Below are positions 20,965 to 34,183 of a DNA stretch of 64,000 nucleotides, piece after piece. The stretch covers positions 44,877,466 through 44,941,465 of the forward strand of contig OY743183.1 in the NCBI GenBank assembly GCA_963555705.1, written 5' to 3'. The stretch's first letter is position 1. The number at the start of each line of letters is the position of its first letter. Position numbers and translations under genes: made by a program. Below the pieces are notes generated by a model. The model was not told where the DNA came from and made no database searches. It saw nothing but the letters and a program-made list of their open reading frames with translations. This DNA is from Ligustrum vulgare. Its lineage: Eukaryota > Streptophyta > Magnoliopsida > Lamiales > Oleaceae.

Positions 20965-22439
20965 TTTGATATTGATTTTATAGTTATTAATATTATTATT
21001 TAATGAGGTATTTTATTTAGCCTTTGTTCGGTAACATGGCGTTTTTTTTTTTTTTTTTTTTGGTTTATAATCGCTCCAATTTTCAATACAACTTTTTAAC
21101 CACACATATTTTCTCTCTCCAATTTTTAACCCTACATCTACATTGGGATTACCAAAAAACTGGTTTTTAAACTGAGAACTTGATCCGAACAGAGACTTAT
21201 TTGTTGTTCTTATTTTAATACTATAAATCATATGTGTAGCTATCAGTATGAAAATTATCTTTTGATTATTATCTTTAATATAACAAATCATATTTTATGA
21301 ATTATTTAAAAATGGCGTCATCTACTTTTCAGCGACTCCGAACAGAGGCTTATTTTTTGTTCTTATTTGAATACTACAAATCATATGTGTAGCTATCAGT
21401 ATGAAAATTATCTTTTGATTATTATTGTTTATTATCTTTAATATTACAAATCATATTTTATGAATTATTTAAAAATGGCGTCATCTACTTTTCAGCGACT
21501 GATGCCAAGCAATTATGAGAACATGATTGTATATCAATCTATGTATAAATTGAGATTAATGTCGTATTGAATCCGTGTAGATAATATTTTTAGTATAATT
21601 CTTTGTTTTTATATTTTTTTTATGCTATGGAAAGCGAAGAATTGTTCAGTTAAACTTTTGATATAAATCTATTTTTTTATATTTGTAAATTATTGTTTTC
21701 TTGAAATTTATAATTTTCTATTATGTTATCGGTATTTTTTTTAATACAAATAATATTTTGATTTAAGTATATTATTTAGATTTAACTATAAAAAACATAT
21801 AATTAAATACAAAAAATGTAAATACTATAGTTAATAATGAATTATATTTTTTTTAATCATTCTTAGTTTTAATTGTTGCGTAAATGTTATATGGTATACG
21901 ATTTTCAATATAATTCTTTTACTCCAACATTGTATGTTGTCATATCATGATAATTGCTAGATTTACGTAATTATTATTTTTTTTTGATTATTTGATTTTA
22001 TAATAAATATATATTTTTTATTGGTTAAATACGAATATTCATGGGTTTAAGTTAAGTACGCATTTATAATTATTGTGATTAATATTTTTAAATGAAAATT
22101 GGAAAAACTTAAATACGAAAGGAGAATGCAAAAATCGTGAGAAATATATTGATGTCTTCCAGATAATTAATATTGGGATAAACAACACAAATGGTCCCCA
22201 ACCTTTGGGTTTTCTACGAAAATGGTCTCCAACGTTTAGATTTTGGAATTGATACCCTCAGAATCACCAAAGGTTGGGGAAATGGTCCATACCATTAGAT
22301 TCTATTAGTTTCCACCGTTACAAACGCGTAAATAACTCAAATGGTCCCTAAACTTTGAATTTCTTGTGATAATAGTCTCTAACATATTAAAGTCATATTT
22401 GACATATTTAATTTGTAATATCCAAACATTTGACGTATT
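20965..22439. repeat. AT-rich region with a tandem duplication (21188-21503)
   Basis: AACAGAGACTTATTTGTTG at 21188 restarts as AACAGAGGCTTATTTTTTG at 21341. Both units end in GGCGTCATCTACTTTTCAGC (units about 153 and 162 bp). At 22190-22370 there is TE-like text (AAATGGTCCCCAACCTTTGG). No gene. Confidence 0.6.
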
Positions 22440-23232
22440 TAGTCCCTAACATATTAAGCCCTTATATATTTGGTGTATTTAGTCTCTAACATATTAAGCC
22501 CCATTTAAGACCAATTATTTCAAATAATGTGGTTTGTAATTGTAATTTTTTGAAGAATTTGTGGTAAAAGAGAAAAAAAATAGATTTACTTGTAGATTAT
22601 TTTATTGATAGAACGTGATTGAAAACGACTTTTAAAAAAATAAAATTTATTCTGAATTTCTAAACTGCACAATAAGATATTTAACAGAAATCCACCACAT
22701 TTACAGTTCAACATATTGGTAAAAAATAAAATTCACGAAAAAAGAATAAAAAAATGCATTTAACATCAATTTAGGAATTGAATAACAAATATATTTTTAT
22801 CAATTCTACTTTCGATTTTGAGAATCGATCGATTTAAAAAGTATGTTAAGAGAATTTGAAAATCGACTCGTTCTCAAAATCGAAAATAGAACTGATAAAA
22901 AATATTTGTTATTCAATTCCTAAAATAATGTCCAATGTATTTGTTTGTTTATATTCTACGAATTTTTTTTTTTTTTTTTTTACCAATAGGCTAAATTGTT
23001 AATGCGGTGACTTTTTGTTAAATATTTTACTAAGCACTTTAGAAATTCAGAATAAACTTTATTTTTTTAAAATTCGTTTTCAACCACAATTCTATCAATA
23101 AAATAATCTACAAGTAAATCAATTTTTTAACCACAAATTCTTCAAAAAATTACAATTACAAACCACATTATTTGAAATAATTGGTCTTAAATAGGGGCTT
23201 AATATTTTAGGAACTAAATACACCAAACGTAT
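22440..23232. repeat. Large foldback inverted repeat
   Basis: The left arm from about 22460 (TTTGGTGTATTTAGTCTC ... GACCAATTATTTCAAATAAT) is mirrored by the right arm ending about 23230 (ATTATTTGAAATAATTGGTC ... CTAAATACACCAAA). Arms are about 380 bp, with the centre near 22845 (GAGAATCGATCGATTT). Small differences sit along the stem, including a T20 run at 22962-22981. It ends three bases before a CACTA terminus. A related stretch occurs once at about 32015-32110. Confidence 0.85.
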
Positions 23233-23249
23233 AACACTACAAAATAAAC

Positions 23250-23630
23250 AGCCTTTTCCGACTGAAATTTTCCGACGGTAGTCTCTACCGTCGGAGATTT
23301 CCGACGGATTGAAATTTCCGACGAAAATTTCTCCATTGGAAAGTTTCCGATGGAATAATAAATCCGTCGGAAAAACCCAAAATTTCCGACGGATTTTAAA
23401 GTCTGTCAGAAAATCCACCGACACTTTCCGATGGACTTTAAAAGCCGTCGGAAAAATTGGATTTTTCCGACTGATTTCTTATTCCGTCGGAAATTACACG
23501 GACAGTTTCCGACAGATTTAAAAATCCGTCGGAAATTCCATTTTTTTTCCGACGGATTTATTAGTTCGTCGGAAACTTGATCGACAGTTTTCGACGGATT
23601 TTTAAATCTGTCGAAAAATATTGATTAAAA
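23250..23630. repeat. CACTA subterminal repeats (TTTCCGACGGATTT type)
   Basis: About 15-20 copies of TTTCCGACGGA and its complement TCCGTCGGAAA alternate for 380 bp after the CACTA terminus. Such arrays are binding sites for the element-encoded accessory protein in En/Spm. Confidence 0.9.
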
Positions 23631-24009
23631 CACTTCCAACATTGATTTTCGTCATTTCCTAATGTATTACTTCTACACTCTCCCATCCATTCCTATTTCA
23701 AATAAATTATTTGACTAACAAAGAATCTTCTAGTTCAAGATTTTCATAGATCGAAGGTAATAATCCGAATTTTTTTGTTAACATATATCAAGATTAATAC
23801 TTTTATATCTAGATTGCTCTATTTATAGCTTTGATCAATTGTATTTATATAAACATATGTTGTGTTTGAACTATATTATAAAATTTTTTTATTAATAATT
23901 GTGTTGTATGTAGGATTCAAATATATTATATATGATAAAATTTATTTATTTTTTATATTAGATTTAGAATATATTTATGGTTTTTAAATATTGTATTTGA
24001 ATATGAATG

Positions 24010-24335
24010 TTGGATTTATTATATACTAATTATATTTTTAATAAATTGTGGATCATAATACAAATTTTATATTAATTAGTATATTGATATGTTTTGTTAA
24101 TTTAGTTTATCAAGTTTTTTAGTTTATTGTATACTAGTAATATTTATAATAAATTGTGGATGATAATATAGATTTTAGATTAATTGGTATGTTGAAATAT
24201 TTTGTTAATTAATTAGTTTATCAAGTTTTTTAGTTTATTGTATACTAGTAATATTTATATTAAATTGTGGATCATAATATAGATTTTAGATTAATTAGTA
24301 TGTTGATATATTTTGTTAATTTAGTCTTTTAAATT
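24010..24335 (+). repeat. Three tandem copies of a ~112-bp AT-rich unit
   Basis: The unit contains TTTATTGTATACTAGTAATATTTATA, AAATTGTGGATCATAATA, TTAATT(A/G)GTATGTTGA and TTTGTTAATTTAGT in order. It repeats from about 24010, 24124 and 24236. It lies between the subterminal array and the TNP2 start. No gene in 23630-24654. Confidence 0.7.
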
Positions 24336-24654
24336 TTTGTAGTGAATAAATATGTGTTTTAGATTTAATATGTAGTTGGAATTAATCTTTGTATCTTAAT
24401 GTGTGTATTATTAATTACTAGTAAGCTAATGCATATTTTTTAATGTCATTACATTTAGTATGTTAGAATGCATATATTAGATTATGTTATTTTATTAAAA
24501 TTAGCATGTTGATATACTCATATTAGATTTCATGTATATTAAATTATATTATATGTATATTTGTTTATGTATATTAACATGCATTTTAAATATTTTATAT
24601 GTATTTTATATTTGTTAAGCATGATAAATGCATTTTCATTTGATAGTGTGCATT

Positions 24655-27600
24655 ATGTCGGCTGATCGTAGTTGGATGTATGCACGATTAGTTGACGGGT
24701 TTCTCTCAGAAAGATTTATTGCTGGTGTTGAGACATTTGTTGAATATGCATTTTCACACCAGGTGATTGTCGACAAAGTGAAGTGTCCATTCACGAAATG
24801 TGGCAACACAAGATTTTTGAAGCAAGATGATATTAAAATGCATCTATACAAACATGGATTTATGGATGGGTATAGTAGGTGGATTGAACATGGTGAAGTT
24901 TATAATACAAGTTCTTCAAATTTTGGTGAATCGTCATCAACACAAAGCATAGGCGAATACACCCTCCAGTCTATGTGATAGATGCAATGGGTTCGGAAAT
25001 CTACAATAGATTTTCCAACACTGACCAAGTTGACAATGAGGAACATGTACCAAACACAGAAGCATCAAATTTCTATACATTATTAGAGGAAGCCGACAGA
25101 CCATTGTGGCCTGGTTGTGTTAAGCATACCAAACTATCTGCAATGTCACAACTTTTGAACTGCAAATCTGAATACAATATGCCAGCAGCATGTTACGATC
25201 GTATGATGTCCATCGTGAAGGATATGTTACCAGAAAATAACCAGTTAGAGAATACATTCTATAAGAAAAAGAAGATGCTATCAAGTTTAGGGCTTGGTGT
25301 TGTAAAAATTGATGCATGTGTTAATGATTGCATCCTGTATTACTTAGAGAATGAGACGTTGGTACAATGCCCTACCTGTAATAGTCCTAGGTATAAAGAT
25401 GCAATATCTCGGTCTAGGCAAAAGGTAGCTCATAAGGTGCTGCAATATTTACCTCTATCTCCTAGACTTCAAAAGTTATATATGTCGAGGCGCACAGCAG
25501 AACATATGATTTGACATGCAAAAAATGCATTTACGCACGGTGAAATGTCACATCCAGTGCATGGGGAGATGTGGACGCATTTTGATAGAACATATCCTGA
25601 TTTCTTTATGGAGCCTCGAAATGTACGTCTTGGTCTCTATACAAATGGGTTCAATCCATTCACCATGACTAACACACATTACTCATGTTGGCCAGTGATA
25701 ATTGTTGTGTACAATCTACCACCTGGGTTATGTATGCGACCAGACAACTTATTCTTGACTATGGTCATCCCAGGGCCTAAGAGTCCAGGAAAAAATATTG
25801 ACGTTTATTTGCGGCCACTAATAGATGAATTAAATATTCTGTGGGATAAGGGAGTTGAAACATATGACATACACAAAAGGCAAAATTTCACAATGAAAGT
25901 TGCATTGATGTGGACTATTAGTGATTTTCCAGGATACGGAATGTTGTCCGGGTGGAGTACGCACCGTCCATATTGTTGTCCGTACTGCATGGATCAACAA
26001 AAATCATTTAGATTTTAGAATGGGCGAAAATGTTGCTTTTTTTATTGTCATCGTCGATTCCTACCTCAGAACCACCTTTTTAGAAGACAACGAGATAAGT
26101 TCTTCAAGGGAAGAGCAGAGAAGGATGTTCATTCACTGAGTCCTCCAATTGCAGGTGAACAATTGCGTAGGGTTGTTGATAGCCTTTCTCCTTTCATAAG
26201 TGGTAGAACTATTAGGAGGTCTGGAATTGAAGGATTTGGAAGTAGTCATAATTGGATAAGGAGAAGTATTTTCTAGGATTTGCCTTATTGGCATACCAAT
26301 CTTATACGGCACAATTTAGACGTCGTGCATATTGAGAAGAATGTGTTTGAAAATGTATTCAACACAGTTATGAATGTGAAAGATAAAACCAAAGACAATT
26401 TCAAGGCCAGGAAGGATTTGGAGCTTTATTGTGACCGTCCAGAGCTGCACATAGTTGAGAAGAAAGGAAGATTTTACAAGCCTAAAGCTTCTTACAGCTT
26501 GACAAAGGATCAAAAGCTGGTGGTTTGTAATTGGATGAAGGCATTGAGAATGCCAGATGGATATGCTTCCAACATTGCACGATGTGTATAGGGTGATTCT
26601 GAGTTTTATGGAATGAAGAGCCATGATTGTCACATTTTTATGCAGCGATTACTACCAATAGCATTTAAAGATGTATTACCAAAACCAATTTGGGAAGCTT
26701 TAACAGAGCTTAGTAACTTCTTTAGATATTTGTGCTCTACCATCGTAACGGTTGAAGATATGAAATTTTTAGAGAAAAATATCATTGTAACAATATGCAA
26801 ACTTGAGAAGGTATTTCCACCTTCGGTTTTTTATTCAATGGAGCACTTGCCAATTCATTTTCCATATGAAGCAAGAGTGGGTGGTCCGTTACAATATCGC
26901 TAGATGTATCCATTCGAAAGGTACTTTACTTTTCTGCATTTGATTGTAATGACTACATATACAAATCTACAAATATTCTTATGTTTTAATTCAATTTCAC
27001 ATAAATTGATTTTAGGTTCCTTAATTATTTAAAGAGGAAAGTGAAAAATCGTGCTTTTGTGGAAGGATCTACAGTAGAGGCATATTTGGTGGAAGAAACA
27101 TCAACATTTTGCTCATTATATTTTGAGGATAACGTGAAAACAAGATTGAGTCATCCTCCAAGGAATGACGATGGATGATTGGTTGATCCATTTGGACGAT
27201 TGTCAATTTTCCTGGTCGACCACTAGGCAAGCAAAGTGGAACTTTCATATTACTAAACGACGAGGAATATCGAGCAGCTTCCAGATATGTGCTTTTTAAT
27301 TGTGAAGAAGTCATGCCATTTGTTGCGTAAGTAATTATATGTTTAAAAAATTTATATCATCTTTTCTCATTGTATCAATTTGACTAATTTATATTTTACC
27401 TATTCGCCTGCAAGTATGAGAGGCAAATTGAGAATAAATTATTCTCATTTGTCTGATGCACAACTAGATCGTATGCGTGACGAATGTTTTGGAGATTGGC
27501 TAAGAAATAATGTGAGTCCAATTCATCTTCTTTATGCACAACAAACTTAAACTACATATTGAACTATTTCAAAATTTTAGGTGTCGCATATTGACACGGT

Positions 27601-28352
27601 CGATCCTCGCGTCAAGTAATTGGCGGAAGGACCGTGTTGTCAAGTGAAGTGTTACAACGGTTATTTTGTGAACGGTTTCAAATTCCACACCGCAGCATTC
27701 AGACAATACAGGAAGACAATGAACAGTGGTGTTTGTGTTCTGGGAAGTTGTTAATGATTCAGAACGTGACAATTACGGTGTCTTGACTGAAATTGTTGAG
27801 TTGGTATATTTTGGGTCAGGAAATATGGTTACATTATTTAAGTGTGATTGGTTGACAATGATCAAGTGTGATTGGTTTGACAATGAACGCGGTATTCGTG
27901 TGAATCAATGATTCAATCTTGTAGAGGTTAACCGTAGAAGAAGAGTTGCTTCATCTGATTGCTTCATACTAGCCCAACAAGCACAATAGGTATACTACAC
28001 TAATCTTGCTTCACGACGCAGAGATAGCCAAGACCGGTGGGCAGTTGTGAAGACCAAAGCTAGACATCTCACGAAAGTGGAAGGAATCGTGACACAAGAT
28101 CAAGAGATCAGTTTATTTATAGACATTGCATTTCAAGAGGATCAGCCACAAAATGCTCTAGTATCCGCTCCTGATGGTTTGGAATTGGATGTGCAACCAT
28201 TAATACAGAGCCATGTCTATCCTGAAGAAATAGATAGTGATGAAGTTATAGATGCTGGTATGATTGATATTGAAGGGTTAGCAGAAGATGACGAAGGAGC
28301 CAGTGACACAGACGAATACGAAGAAAATACTGACAGGGAGGACATCGAAGAA
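24655..28352 (+). pseudogene. CACTA TNP2-type transposase
   Basis: It starts MSADRSWMYARLVDGFLSE and continues with the Cys-bearing CPFTKCGN...HLYKHGF block, the conserved N-terminus of plant TNP2. The Transposase_21 core runs about 25270-26600 (LGLGVVKIDAC, CPTCNSPRY, LTKDQKLVVCNWMKALRMPD). DUF4218-like sequence follows (MKSHDCHIFMQRLLP, MEHLPIHFPYEA), then DUF4216-like sequence (CDWFDNERGIRVNQ) and an acidic tail ending at a GT donor (28353). An intron lies at 26920-27014. The frame shifts near 24950. In-frame stops occur at 25512, 26016, 26274, 26589 and 26901; several stand where family members have Trp. Dead, but the domain order is complete. Confidence 0.88.
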
Positions 28353-28438
28353 GAGGTAACCATTGCACGTTATTGGGGTTTTTTTGTGATATTTTTTTAT
28401 TCATGTGTTCCAGGTCTATTAATGTTTAAGATTATAAA

Positions 28439-28880
28439 CACTACAACAAAAATAGCCTACAGCAACGCGAAAAAAATGTTGCCATAGGCCTTTTGTAACG
28501 TTCATGTGCATGTTGCAAATCGCAGTGTTTCCGTAGAGGGAAAGGATACGGCAACGTTAATTGCGTGTTGGAAAAGGATGGATTGCACGTTGCGGTAGAC
28601 CTTTGGCAACGTTCACTGGGCATTTCCATAGACCTTTGACAACATTCATTGCGCGTTTCCGTTTATACTTTTGGCAACATTCATTGCGTGTTGCGGTAGA
28701 CCTTTAGCAACGTTCTTTCATGTTACGGTAGACCCTTTAGCAACGTTTTTTGCGTTTTGCGGTAGATACTTTTAGCAACACTCATTGCGCGTTGCCGTTG
28801 ATACTTTTTGCAACACTCGTTGCGCGTTACAGTTGATACTTTTGGAAACACTCTTTGCGCGTTGCTGTTGATCTTTAACA
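28439..28880 (+). mobile_element. Second CACTA terminus and subterminal array
   Basis: The terminus CACTACAACAAAAATAGCC at 28439 is followed by repeated TTGCGCGTTGC(G/C)GTAGA..TTTGGCAACGTTCA units, about nine in 420 bp. The motif differs from the array at 23250, so it is another CACTA family, inserted in the last visible intron of the TNP2 pseudogene. Its other end was not found. Confidence 0.7.
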
Positions 28881-29117
28881 TTTTTTTTTATTTTTGTAAA
28901 TCAATATAGATAATTCCACTGATAACCAACAAATTTCTCAAACATATATGTAATATATAATATATGAAACACGCGTGCTATAAAAAAAAATCAATTATTC
29001 AAAATAAATAATTTACAAAAATTACGATACTTTGTTCTCCTACATTAAAACAAAATATACAATATAGGTTTTTCACCTATTTGATTACACATCTAAAGTT
29101 TGATATTTACTATCCCT

Positions 29118-29239
29118 CTAAATTGCAACGGTATCTCTAGCAGACCAACAGCCATGCAAAAAGGAGCTATTATCACCATTTTCAACATGAATCATCATTA
29201 AAGAGGAGTACTTCCCTGGCTTCTGAAGTCTAGCTTGAA
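29118..29239 (-). pseudogene. Putative captured terminal exon, unknown gene
   Basis: On the minus strand an acceptor-like TGCACAG (complement of 29240-29246) precedes a 40-codon open frame with ordinary non-repetitive composition (QARLQKPGKYSSLMMIHVEN ... CWSARDTVAI-stop). I do not recognise the family. It lies in order behind the two exon-like pieces below. Confidence 0.35.
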
Positions 29240-30140
29240 CTGTGCACATGACAAACCATCACAAAAACTACAAAATTAACTTTTACCTGCAAAGACATTA
29301 TACAAGTTTAATCATCAGAACTCCAACTGCAGTGAATGCTAAAATGTAGAAATAAATCATACTAAATTTTAAAATTATCATTTTCTATTGTAAAACTTTA
29401 CAGAAATTTGGACAAAGTCTCCTTATAAATTGGATTTAGCCAATCTGTAGAGGGATATCACAACCACCATAATACTTTAAAACATTAAAATAAAAACTCA
29501 TTCATCATCAAACTACAATCAAATTAATCTAAAATCCATCCCCAACTACACACCAACAATAATCTAGAATCAATACTCATCACAACCAAAATCAACTCAC
29601 ACAATCTTACCTCCTCATTTTTTGTCATCCTCTTTGTCTACCTACAAGAATCTTTTCAAAATTGACAGATAGATAAAGCCACACTATCCTTGATAAACAC
29701 AAGAACAACTTAATGGAAGATTTTTTTTTTCTTTTTTTTTTTGAACTTTCCATATGTATAAAAGAGAGGATAGAAAGACATTTATCAAGTCAATGACACC
29801 AATTGCATGTCTTGTGCTAAGTATCGAGACATTTTACAAAATTTTAATAACCTCTTTTCCCTTCGTAATTCTGTCCAATACTATTCATTCCTCCCTCGCG
29901 AAGATAGTGCCACTAAAAAAAATCACTTGAGGTTTTATTAACAGTTTTTGTTTCACTAATACAAGGAATCCTTATACTCCATTCTTAAAGTCAACTTGAC
30001 TAGATTCCAACACATTTACTACAACAACAATGACTCAAATCGTCAAATTTAGCATCAAGACTAATAAAGATTCAATATAAAATCCAAATACTTCAGATCA
30101 GAACAACCAGAAATGAAAAAGGAGTGTAGAGATTTTATAC

Positions 30141-30234
30141 CTGGGGTGCCATGAAGTTCATTTCTTTGGAGTTGCCAAGGCCATGAACAATAATAACTCT
30201 GTAATTGGACTTGTTCTTTGAGACACCTCTCTCC
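30141..30234 (-). pseudogene. Captured exon of an alpha/beta-hydrolase gene
   Basis: A 94-base exon on the minus strand with AG (complement of 30235-30236) before and GT after (complement of 30139-30140). It reads ERGVSKNKSNYRVIIVHGLG, then NSKEMNFMAPQ. The HG.G.SK block is the oxyanion-hole region of plant alpha/beta-fold hydrolases of the ERGV.....Y.II.VHGF.SSK...F..PQ type. Neither the nucleophile elbow nor the rest of the fold is present. It is a gene fragment inside TE sequence, not a gene. Confidence 0.6.
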
Positions 30235-30461
30235 CTGTAAGCCAAAAATCTTCCATGAATTAATAGAATTGAAATGAGTACACACACACATGAATTACAT
30301 AGTGACAGAAGGGACAGGGGGAACACAAAAACACATGGATTAACCTGCTGTATAAGGTTCCAATGAGTAAATATTAATTAGAAGTCAATTTTCATGAAGA
30401 CCCAATTACACTGGAAAATTAAAAGAATGTAAAAGTAGATCGATGGACTACAATAGCATAC

Positions 30462-30545
30462 ATCATCATCATCTTCGGATATATCATTATCTTCAATCAC
30501 CAACTCTTCATCAAGTTCAACATGAGAAATGTTCAAGTCATTATC
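30462..30545 (-). pseudogene. Putative captured acidic exon, unknown gene
   Basis: A minus-strand stretch of 28 codons (DLNISHVELDEELVIEDNDI, then a run of Asp) is bounded by a GCAG acceptor and a GTATGC donor. Composition is coding-like and acidic. Source unknown. It may come from a CACTA gene, whose proteins often have acidic tails, rather than a host gene. Confidence 0.35.
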
Positions 30546-32300
30546 CTGCATTGCAGATAAAAAAATATCTAAGTCTATAAAGATTGTTGATCAACATTTC
30601 AAAGAGAACAAGGAAAAATAATGCCCAAATTTTGAAGCAGAAATTCCATCATAGAACTTTGAAGAAGGAAAATTAAAAGGATAAAATAATATTCAAAATT
30701 TATATTTCAGTGTGCTATTTCTGCTTCAATTTATATTTCAGTGTGCTATTTCTGCTTCTAAACGTTTCCATATTCTCATCTAAAAATTCAAAACCAGTAG
30801 TCTTAATCCAAAAACTCCAAGGAATTTCATAGAAATATTTTAATTAAAATGAAATCCAAAACCCCCCCCCCCCTTCCTTTTTTTCCTTTGACTTATACAT
30901 ATTGGAAATTCCTAGGACAACAATTCAACATCTACCGTCCATTTCCTTAGTTGTCCCAAGACTGCATGTGCGAAAACTTGTGAAAACGTGGAAAAGGAGT
31001 AAAGGTAAAGGTGAAGGTGACATGAGTAAATCTACTGTCCATTTCCTAATATGCATTCTTTTGAGATAAAGGCAAAGGTGAAGGTGACATGAGTAAATCT
31101 TATATCACTTTAAGCTTTAAGAATTTCTGAATTGGGAAAAAGAGAATGGGAGGCTATACAGATTTCTAAACCGAACATGTTCAATAGGAACTCTAATGAT
31201 TTTTATGGAAAGTAATAAAAACTTTGGATAAAAATGCAGAAATATAATAAATAAAATTAAGACCTTTAGTATCAAACAATATAAGATTGAACTCAAAATA
31301 TAGTGACAAAATACAAATAAAAATCATTCACAAGGTTTAATTATATTTAAACTTAAAAAATATATCAAATCATGCTCTCTATTTGTTATAATGCATCTAC
31401 TAAAAAAACATAATTATTAATGTCCCTAGATATGCTATCCGTCCTTACAAAAGTTGTTTGCATCATGAGAGTTGTTATCTTCACCCCAGTATAGCATCAT
31501 CTTCTTCATTAACATCATAGAAACTCTGCAAAGTAGACAAATCAAAAAGAAAATTCAGATTGATAATCCTTGTATAGACAATGTGCCTTCTCAAGTTGAC
31601 TTTAGGCATCGGTTGTTGGCCAACAACCGACTCCTAAAGTCACAACCCACCGTTACTAGATTTTATTACTTGGTCTAAGTGTTAACCCACCGTTAGGATT
31701 ATGAAAACAACCCACAAATCATCAAATTGGTGATCAAGCAATTCATGCATTAAAACACAATAATAAAATCAAATTTTTTGAGATTTGCGTTCTAGTCCTT
31801 GTGTAATTGCATGTCTCGTTCTCCAAATTTCGGACTTCTTCAATTTAGTCCTCAAACTTTGACTTTTATTTCAATTGAGTCAATGAATATTAAAATTATG
31901 TTTTGATTATTATCATTTGTTATCATTAATATTAAAAATCATATTTTTAGAATTATATATCATGTATATAATTACTGGAATTGGGATTGATTTTTGAATA
32001 AAGATTGGAAGGTAGAGAAAAAAATTACTATTACAAATATAAACCACATTATTTGAAATAATGAGTCTCAAATATAGGATGATTTTTTGAGAAATGCGTG
32101 ATTTAATAATAGAGAATATTTTGTATAAAGTGCCATAAGAATTGGAACCATTTCGAAATGTAATAGTTGAACAATCCAAACTCCATAGTATAATGATTGC
32201 AAGTTTGAATTACACGTTTGAGCACTATAAACATTTGTTCCCAAAAAAAAGAAAATATTTTTTTTTAATTTGATATGATTGTATAATCAACATATTTTCA
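30546..32300. other. Non-coding TE-derived stretch with small repeats
   Basis: It holds a 33-bp tandem doublet (TTTATATTTCAGTGTGCTAT, 30699-30760), a C12 run near 30863, and a repeated GGTGAAGGTGACATGAGTAA block (31010 and 31079). The palindrome at 31598-31641 is listed separately. No gene. Confidence 0.6.
31598..31641. repeat. 44-bp near-perfect palindrome
   Basis: GACTTTAGGCATCGGTTGTTGG is followed at once by its complement with two mismatches of 22. Words such as TTTAGGC.TCGGTT with an inverted partner are typical of CACTA subterminal regions, so this may be a remnant of the second CACTA element. Confidence 0.8.
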
Positions 32301-32314
32301 TAATTTTTCATTGA

Positions 32315-32364
32315 AATCATTTTCGTTGATAAAAGTCTGTGCTTCGCACGGGTGGAAAATCTAG
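32315..32364 (+). mobile_element. Helitron 3' terminus
   Basis: A hairpin CTGTGC-TTC-GCACGG (about 32336-32350) is followed by GTGGAAAAT and CTAG (32361-32364), then host T. This is the standard Helitron 3' end. The 5' end of this copy was not identified, so its length is unknown; the exon pieces at 29118-30545 could be its cargo. Confidence 0.55.
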
Positions 32365-34183
32365 TATAAAAATAATGGTAGTTAATTTATTTAAAAAATA
32401 CAAAGAATTTGATGTTTTTAAGCTAAAAATTAGTGTTCGAAAGGTAGGGAAAAAATACGTGTAATTAAAAACTAGTTTAAAGTATGTTATTTAAAAATAT
32501 TTTATCAAACGGAAATGCTTCATTCCAATTCTAAAAAAAGACATTTTCAAATTATTTTTTTATTTTTCTTCAAAAAATTTGTACTATATTTTTATTTGAT
32601 ATGATGATATAATTAACATATTTTTATAAATTTTGATCGAAATCACTTTTAGAAACACAATTCCATTAATTACACAGGTAAAAATATTAGAGTTGAAAAA
32701 AATCTAAACATTTGCATTCTTTCTACCGTCTGGCGCCAAGTTCACGAATTTGCTGAAAAAAGGGCGCCATATTCAGAAATTGGGGTTAACTTATACCCCA
32801 AATCAATTACTTAATCAAAGCCAAAGGGAGATGAACGGAAGCTGCCCGTCTTCTTCCTCGAGAGCCATCCATTCTTAGTGTGAAACAATCAAGAAAAAAT
32901 ACCCAACCATTTTCGATTTCTGCCTACAAATTAATCGAACGAGTAGCTTCCCGTGGCGATGCCTGAAACATTCGAATATTGAAGGTAATCTTGTCAACGC
33001 CTAAACTCTATTTGCTTTGTAATGTATAGATTACATGCTTGCGTAATTTGCTCTTATAATAAGGAATTAGGACTTAATGTTTGTTTGGGAGAGCTAAAAA
33101 GCTGATTTTGAGGTCCTTAACACTGCCCAGGATAGTGCTTGAAATGGTGTTGCAAACTGCTTCAGTAACGAGTAAGAGATAATCTGTTATTCATTTATAT
33201 ACTAAGTTTCGGTGCCCAAGAAGTTCTACTACTATGAATTTAACTCATATTTGCAAGTGTCAAATTAACCTGACTAGATAGATGGAAAAAAAAATTACTC
33301 ATACCGGATGGACTGCAATGGTGCAAATTATTTTATGGTCTCAATTGTTTCGATCACTGCTTTATTTGTTGTGTAATTGTGTAAAGTGTCAACAATACAT
33401 GTGTTAAATTTTCTGACCGGCTTTAAATTCTTCTTTATTCTCAATGAAAGCCTCCTTATGAGTTTGTTAAGTATATTTACCTGCAATATGTGGCATCAAC
33501 TAAAACAACAGTTGACCTTGAGAGTCTATTGATTTATGAAAACTGTTGCTTAAAGTTTGGAGGACAATGTTCTATAAATTTTCACTAATGATGGAAAGTC
33601 TTCATTAATTATGGCATATAGCTTCTGTTTACTGAATTCCTATGCTTGTTCCATATATTATGAGGAATTGACGTGACCAAAGAGAAAGAAAATGATTAGT
33701 GGCATATTCTCCTTTAATAGGTTTCTGTCTTTTTTACAACATAAAACTTGTGCTCAATAGTATAATCTGAATTTATTCATATCAGTGAAACTGAATGGGA
33801 TGCGATGCATTGGCACTGAAGTGGTGTACTAGTTTCATTTAAGTTGCTATCCTTTTTATGTTGAAATCTATTGGACTGCCATAGTGATTGACCATAAAAG
33901 TTCTATTAAAAAGTTAGGAGTATTAACCCGTCGAAGTTATTGATGTATGTTTCAAGGTTGACGAGTATTATGCATATCTGAACATTTATTTCAGAAGTTC
34001 AGGTTCTACTTTTGTTCATTTGGATAAATGGCAAGGATATTCATGGATGGAATTTGGGTGTGCATGATGACTTTGAACTGCAATGCTGTCTTTCACTGTA
34101 CTTCCATTTTATGCTTATTTGCTTCTAGTTACAACCATGTGTACTCTTCATTTGGGATATGTGCACTTTTTCTAGTGGAATCA
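32365..34183. other. Region before the gypsy insertion, possible leader of the Transposase_24 gene
   Basis: No ORF of note. At 32830-32985 the sequence looks like a transcribed leader, with a possible donor GAAG|GTAATC at 32985. The region continues after the gypsy at 38549 with no break other than the AATCA duplication. An intron from 32985 to just before the ATG at 38929 is conceivable but unproven. Confidence 0.3.

Noticed and set aside
24338..24348. TTTTTGTAGTG as the right end of the CACTA element
   Set aside because: Would exclude the transposase, has no subterminal repeats beside it, and the flanking triplets do not match (TAA versus AAT).
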